In this document: positions 4,399 through 5,097 of the stretch, piece by piece | How the letters are laid out: each line of letters starts with the position of its first letter | Numbering within the stretch: the first letter of the stretch is position 1 | Source: Prevotella sp. CAG:1185 | Lineage (GTDB): Bacteria; Bacteroidota; Bacteroidia; Bacteroidales; Bacteroidaceae | Assembly: GCA_000436695.1 (NCBI GenBank) | Contig: HF992599.1 | Span: 1-5,097, forward strand | Length of the DNA: 5,097 nucleotides | Reading direction: 5' to 3' | Position numbers and translations under genes: made by a program | The notes under the pieces: generated by a model | Told to the model about the DNA's origin: nothing | What the model saw: only the letters and a program-made list of their open reading frames with translations | Databases searched by the model: none

Positions 4399-5097
4399 AA
4401 TTCTTATTTTAGTATTTGCTCTTTTCTGCATTACGATTCAAGTAAAGTCACAGAAGCTTTCTGAAGCAGAGGTGACTGCTAAAATGACACAGGCTTTTGA
4501 GCTTACTAAAGCAGATAAGAAAGCCGAAGCTCTAGAAATGTTTCTGATTGTAGGAGAGAATACAAAGCAGCAAAGTAATGAAATCGAACGGCAGATGTAT
4601 GTTTGCAGTCAGACAATGGCATGTCAGTGTTATGAGCTGTTGGGAAAATACAAAGAAGGATATCTTTTAGCAAAAAACTTGCTTCAAGGTAAGTTGAATG
4701 ATGAAGAGCGAAAAGACATAGCTCACCTCTTTGCCTTGAATGGCTATATGTATGCGAGCGAGTTTATCAAACGTGATGAACGAGGATGTGCTGACTATAG
4801 TCGTGGCAGAAGTATTTTGGAGGAAATAGCGCCATACGCAGACGGTATAGTCAGGAATTATGTATTGCCAAAAATTCCATTGACATGGTATTTTGAAGGA
4901 GCTGATTATTTCATGATGCAGAAGTATGCTGATGCTTTGAATGCATACAATAAGGCTTTGACTGGTTATAAAGAGGTGGGAAAAGTAAAGGATGTTATTT
5001 CTGCTTTAAAAGGGATTGCATTAGCCAAATATCATCTTTATGACATTAATGGCTCTAACAATGCGTATGATGAAGCCTTAATCCTGTCCGGAAAGAG
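4391..5097 (+). CDS. Exported TPR protein, N-terminal part (runs off right edge)
   Basis: The frame starts at ATG 4391, overlapping the previous gene by 8 bases, and is open for 235 codons to the window end. Residues 1-20 (MNRILILVFALFCITIQVKS) look like a signal peptide cut before QK. The rest is helical with TPR-like spacing: an early helix pair around 24-55 (AKMTQAFELTKADKKAEALE), another near 73-98, and the clearest repeat at about 166-193, with YADALNAYNKALTGY (179-193). In operons of this type, such proteins often carry a C-terminal CHAT peptidase or another signalling domain, but that part lies outside the window. TPRs bind proteins, so a periplasmic sensor or scaffold for the caspase or the putative anti-sigma tail is the likely role (inference). 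The start is supported by the signal peptide and tight overlap. Confidence 0.75.
   Translation, partial: MNRILILVFALFCITIQVKSQKLSEAEVTAKMTQAFELTKADKKAEALEMFLIVGENTKQQSNEIERQMYVCSQTMACQCYELLGKYKEGYLLAKNLLQGKLNDEERKDIAHLFALNGYMYASEFIKRDERGCADYSRGRSILEEIAPYADGIVRNYVLPKIPLTWYFEGADYFMMQKYADALNAYNKALTGYKEVGKVKDVISALKGIALAKYHLYDINGSNNAYDEALILSGK

Noticed and set aside
3974..4431. Forward and leftward frames overlapping the putative anti-sigma gene
   Set aside because: They compete with a frame that has a coherent membrane topology and operon spacing, and show no recognisable features.
1..5097. CRISPR array, tRNA or rRNA genes
   Set aside because: No regularly spaced repeat-spacer series, and no tRNA or rRNA signature could be recognised by eye on either strand.

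Overview
The window looks like a low-GC chromosomal segment of a Bacteroidota gut-type bacterium (Bacteroides, Phocaeicola, Parabacteroides or a close relative). This rests on several Bacteroides-style -7 boxes (TAnnTTTG), A-rich ribosome-binding regions without strong Shine-Dalgarno sites, an IS982-type transposase start, and a C14 caspase / ECF sigma / anti-sigma-like / TPR gene set of a kind met in this phylum. These are recognitions by eye, not database results.

Left part (1-1464). The edge holds the first 29 codons of a leftward IS982-like transposase, then a leftward 51-residue exported small protein with a good -7 box. From 303 to 1154 no gene is visible. That stretch contains a hairpin flanked by A7 and T7, a repeat-dense patch at 641-712 that may be a stranded insertion-sequence end, two back-to-back -7 boxes around 791-838, and two perfect palindromes. 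Two short rightward reading frames (1155-1253 and 1275-1463) follow a -7 box; they share a frame but are separated by three stops, so they may be two small genes, a decayed gene, or chance.

Middle (1465-2296). A single confident gene encodes a 76-residue GlsB/YeaQ/YmgE-type (transglycosylase-associated) membrane protein. The 368 bases after it contain no gene but are rich in dyads and in direct repeats with regular spacing. They form the probable control region of the next operon, and I found no TAnnTTTG box there.

Right part (2297-5097). This is a tight rightward operon. It encodes (1) an exported C14 caspase/metacaspase-like protease with an intact His-Cys dyad, (2) an ECF-like sigma factor whose start overlaps the caspase stop by one base, (3) a single-pass membrane protein with an anti-sigma-like cytoplasmic part and a short periplasmic tail, and (4) an exported TPR protein that starts 8 bases inside gene 3 and runs off the window. 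It may carry a CHAT peptidase or another domain further on.

Predicted topology puts the protease and the TPR protein outside the inner membrane, the sigma factor inside, and protein 3 across it. The simplest model, which is inference, is a proteolytic switch: the TPR protein senses or scaffolds, the caspase cuts the periplasmic tail of protein 3 (probably after Arg or Lys), and the sigma factor is released. The logic resembles the TPR-CHAT/Csx30/sigma wing of type III-E CRISPR systems, but no CRISPR component is in this window.
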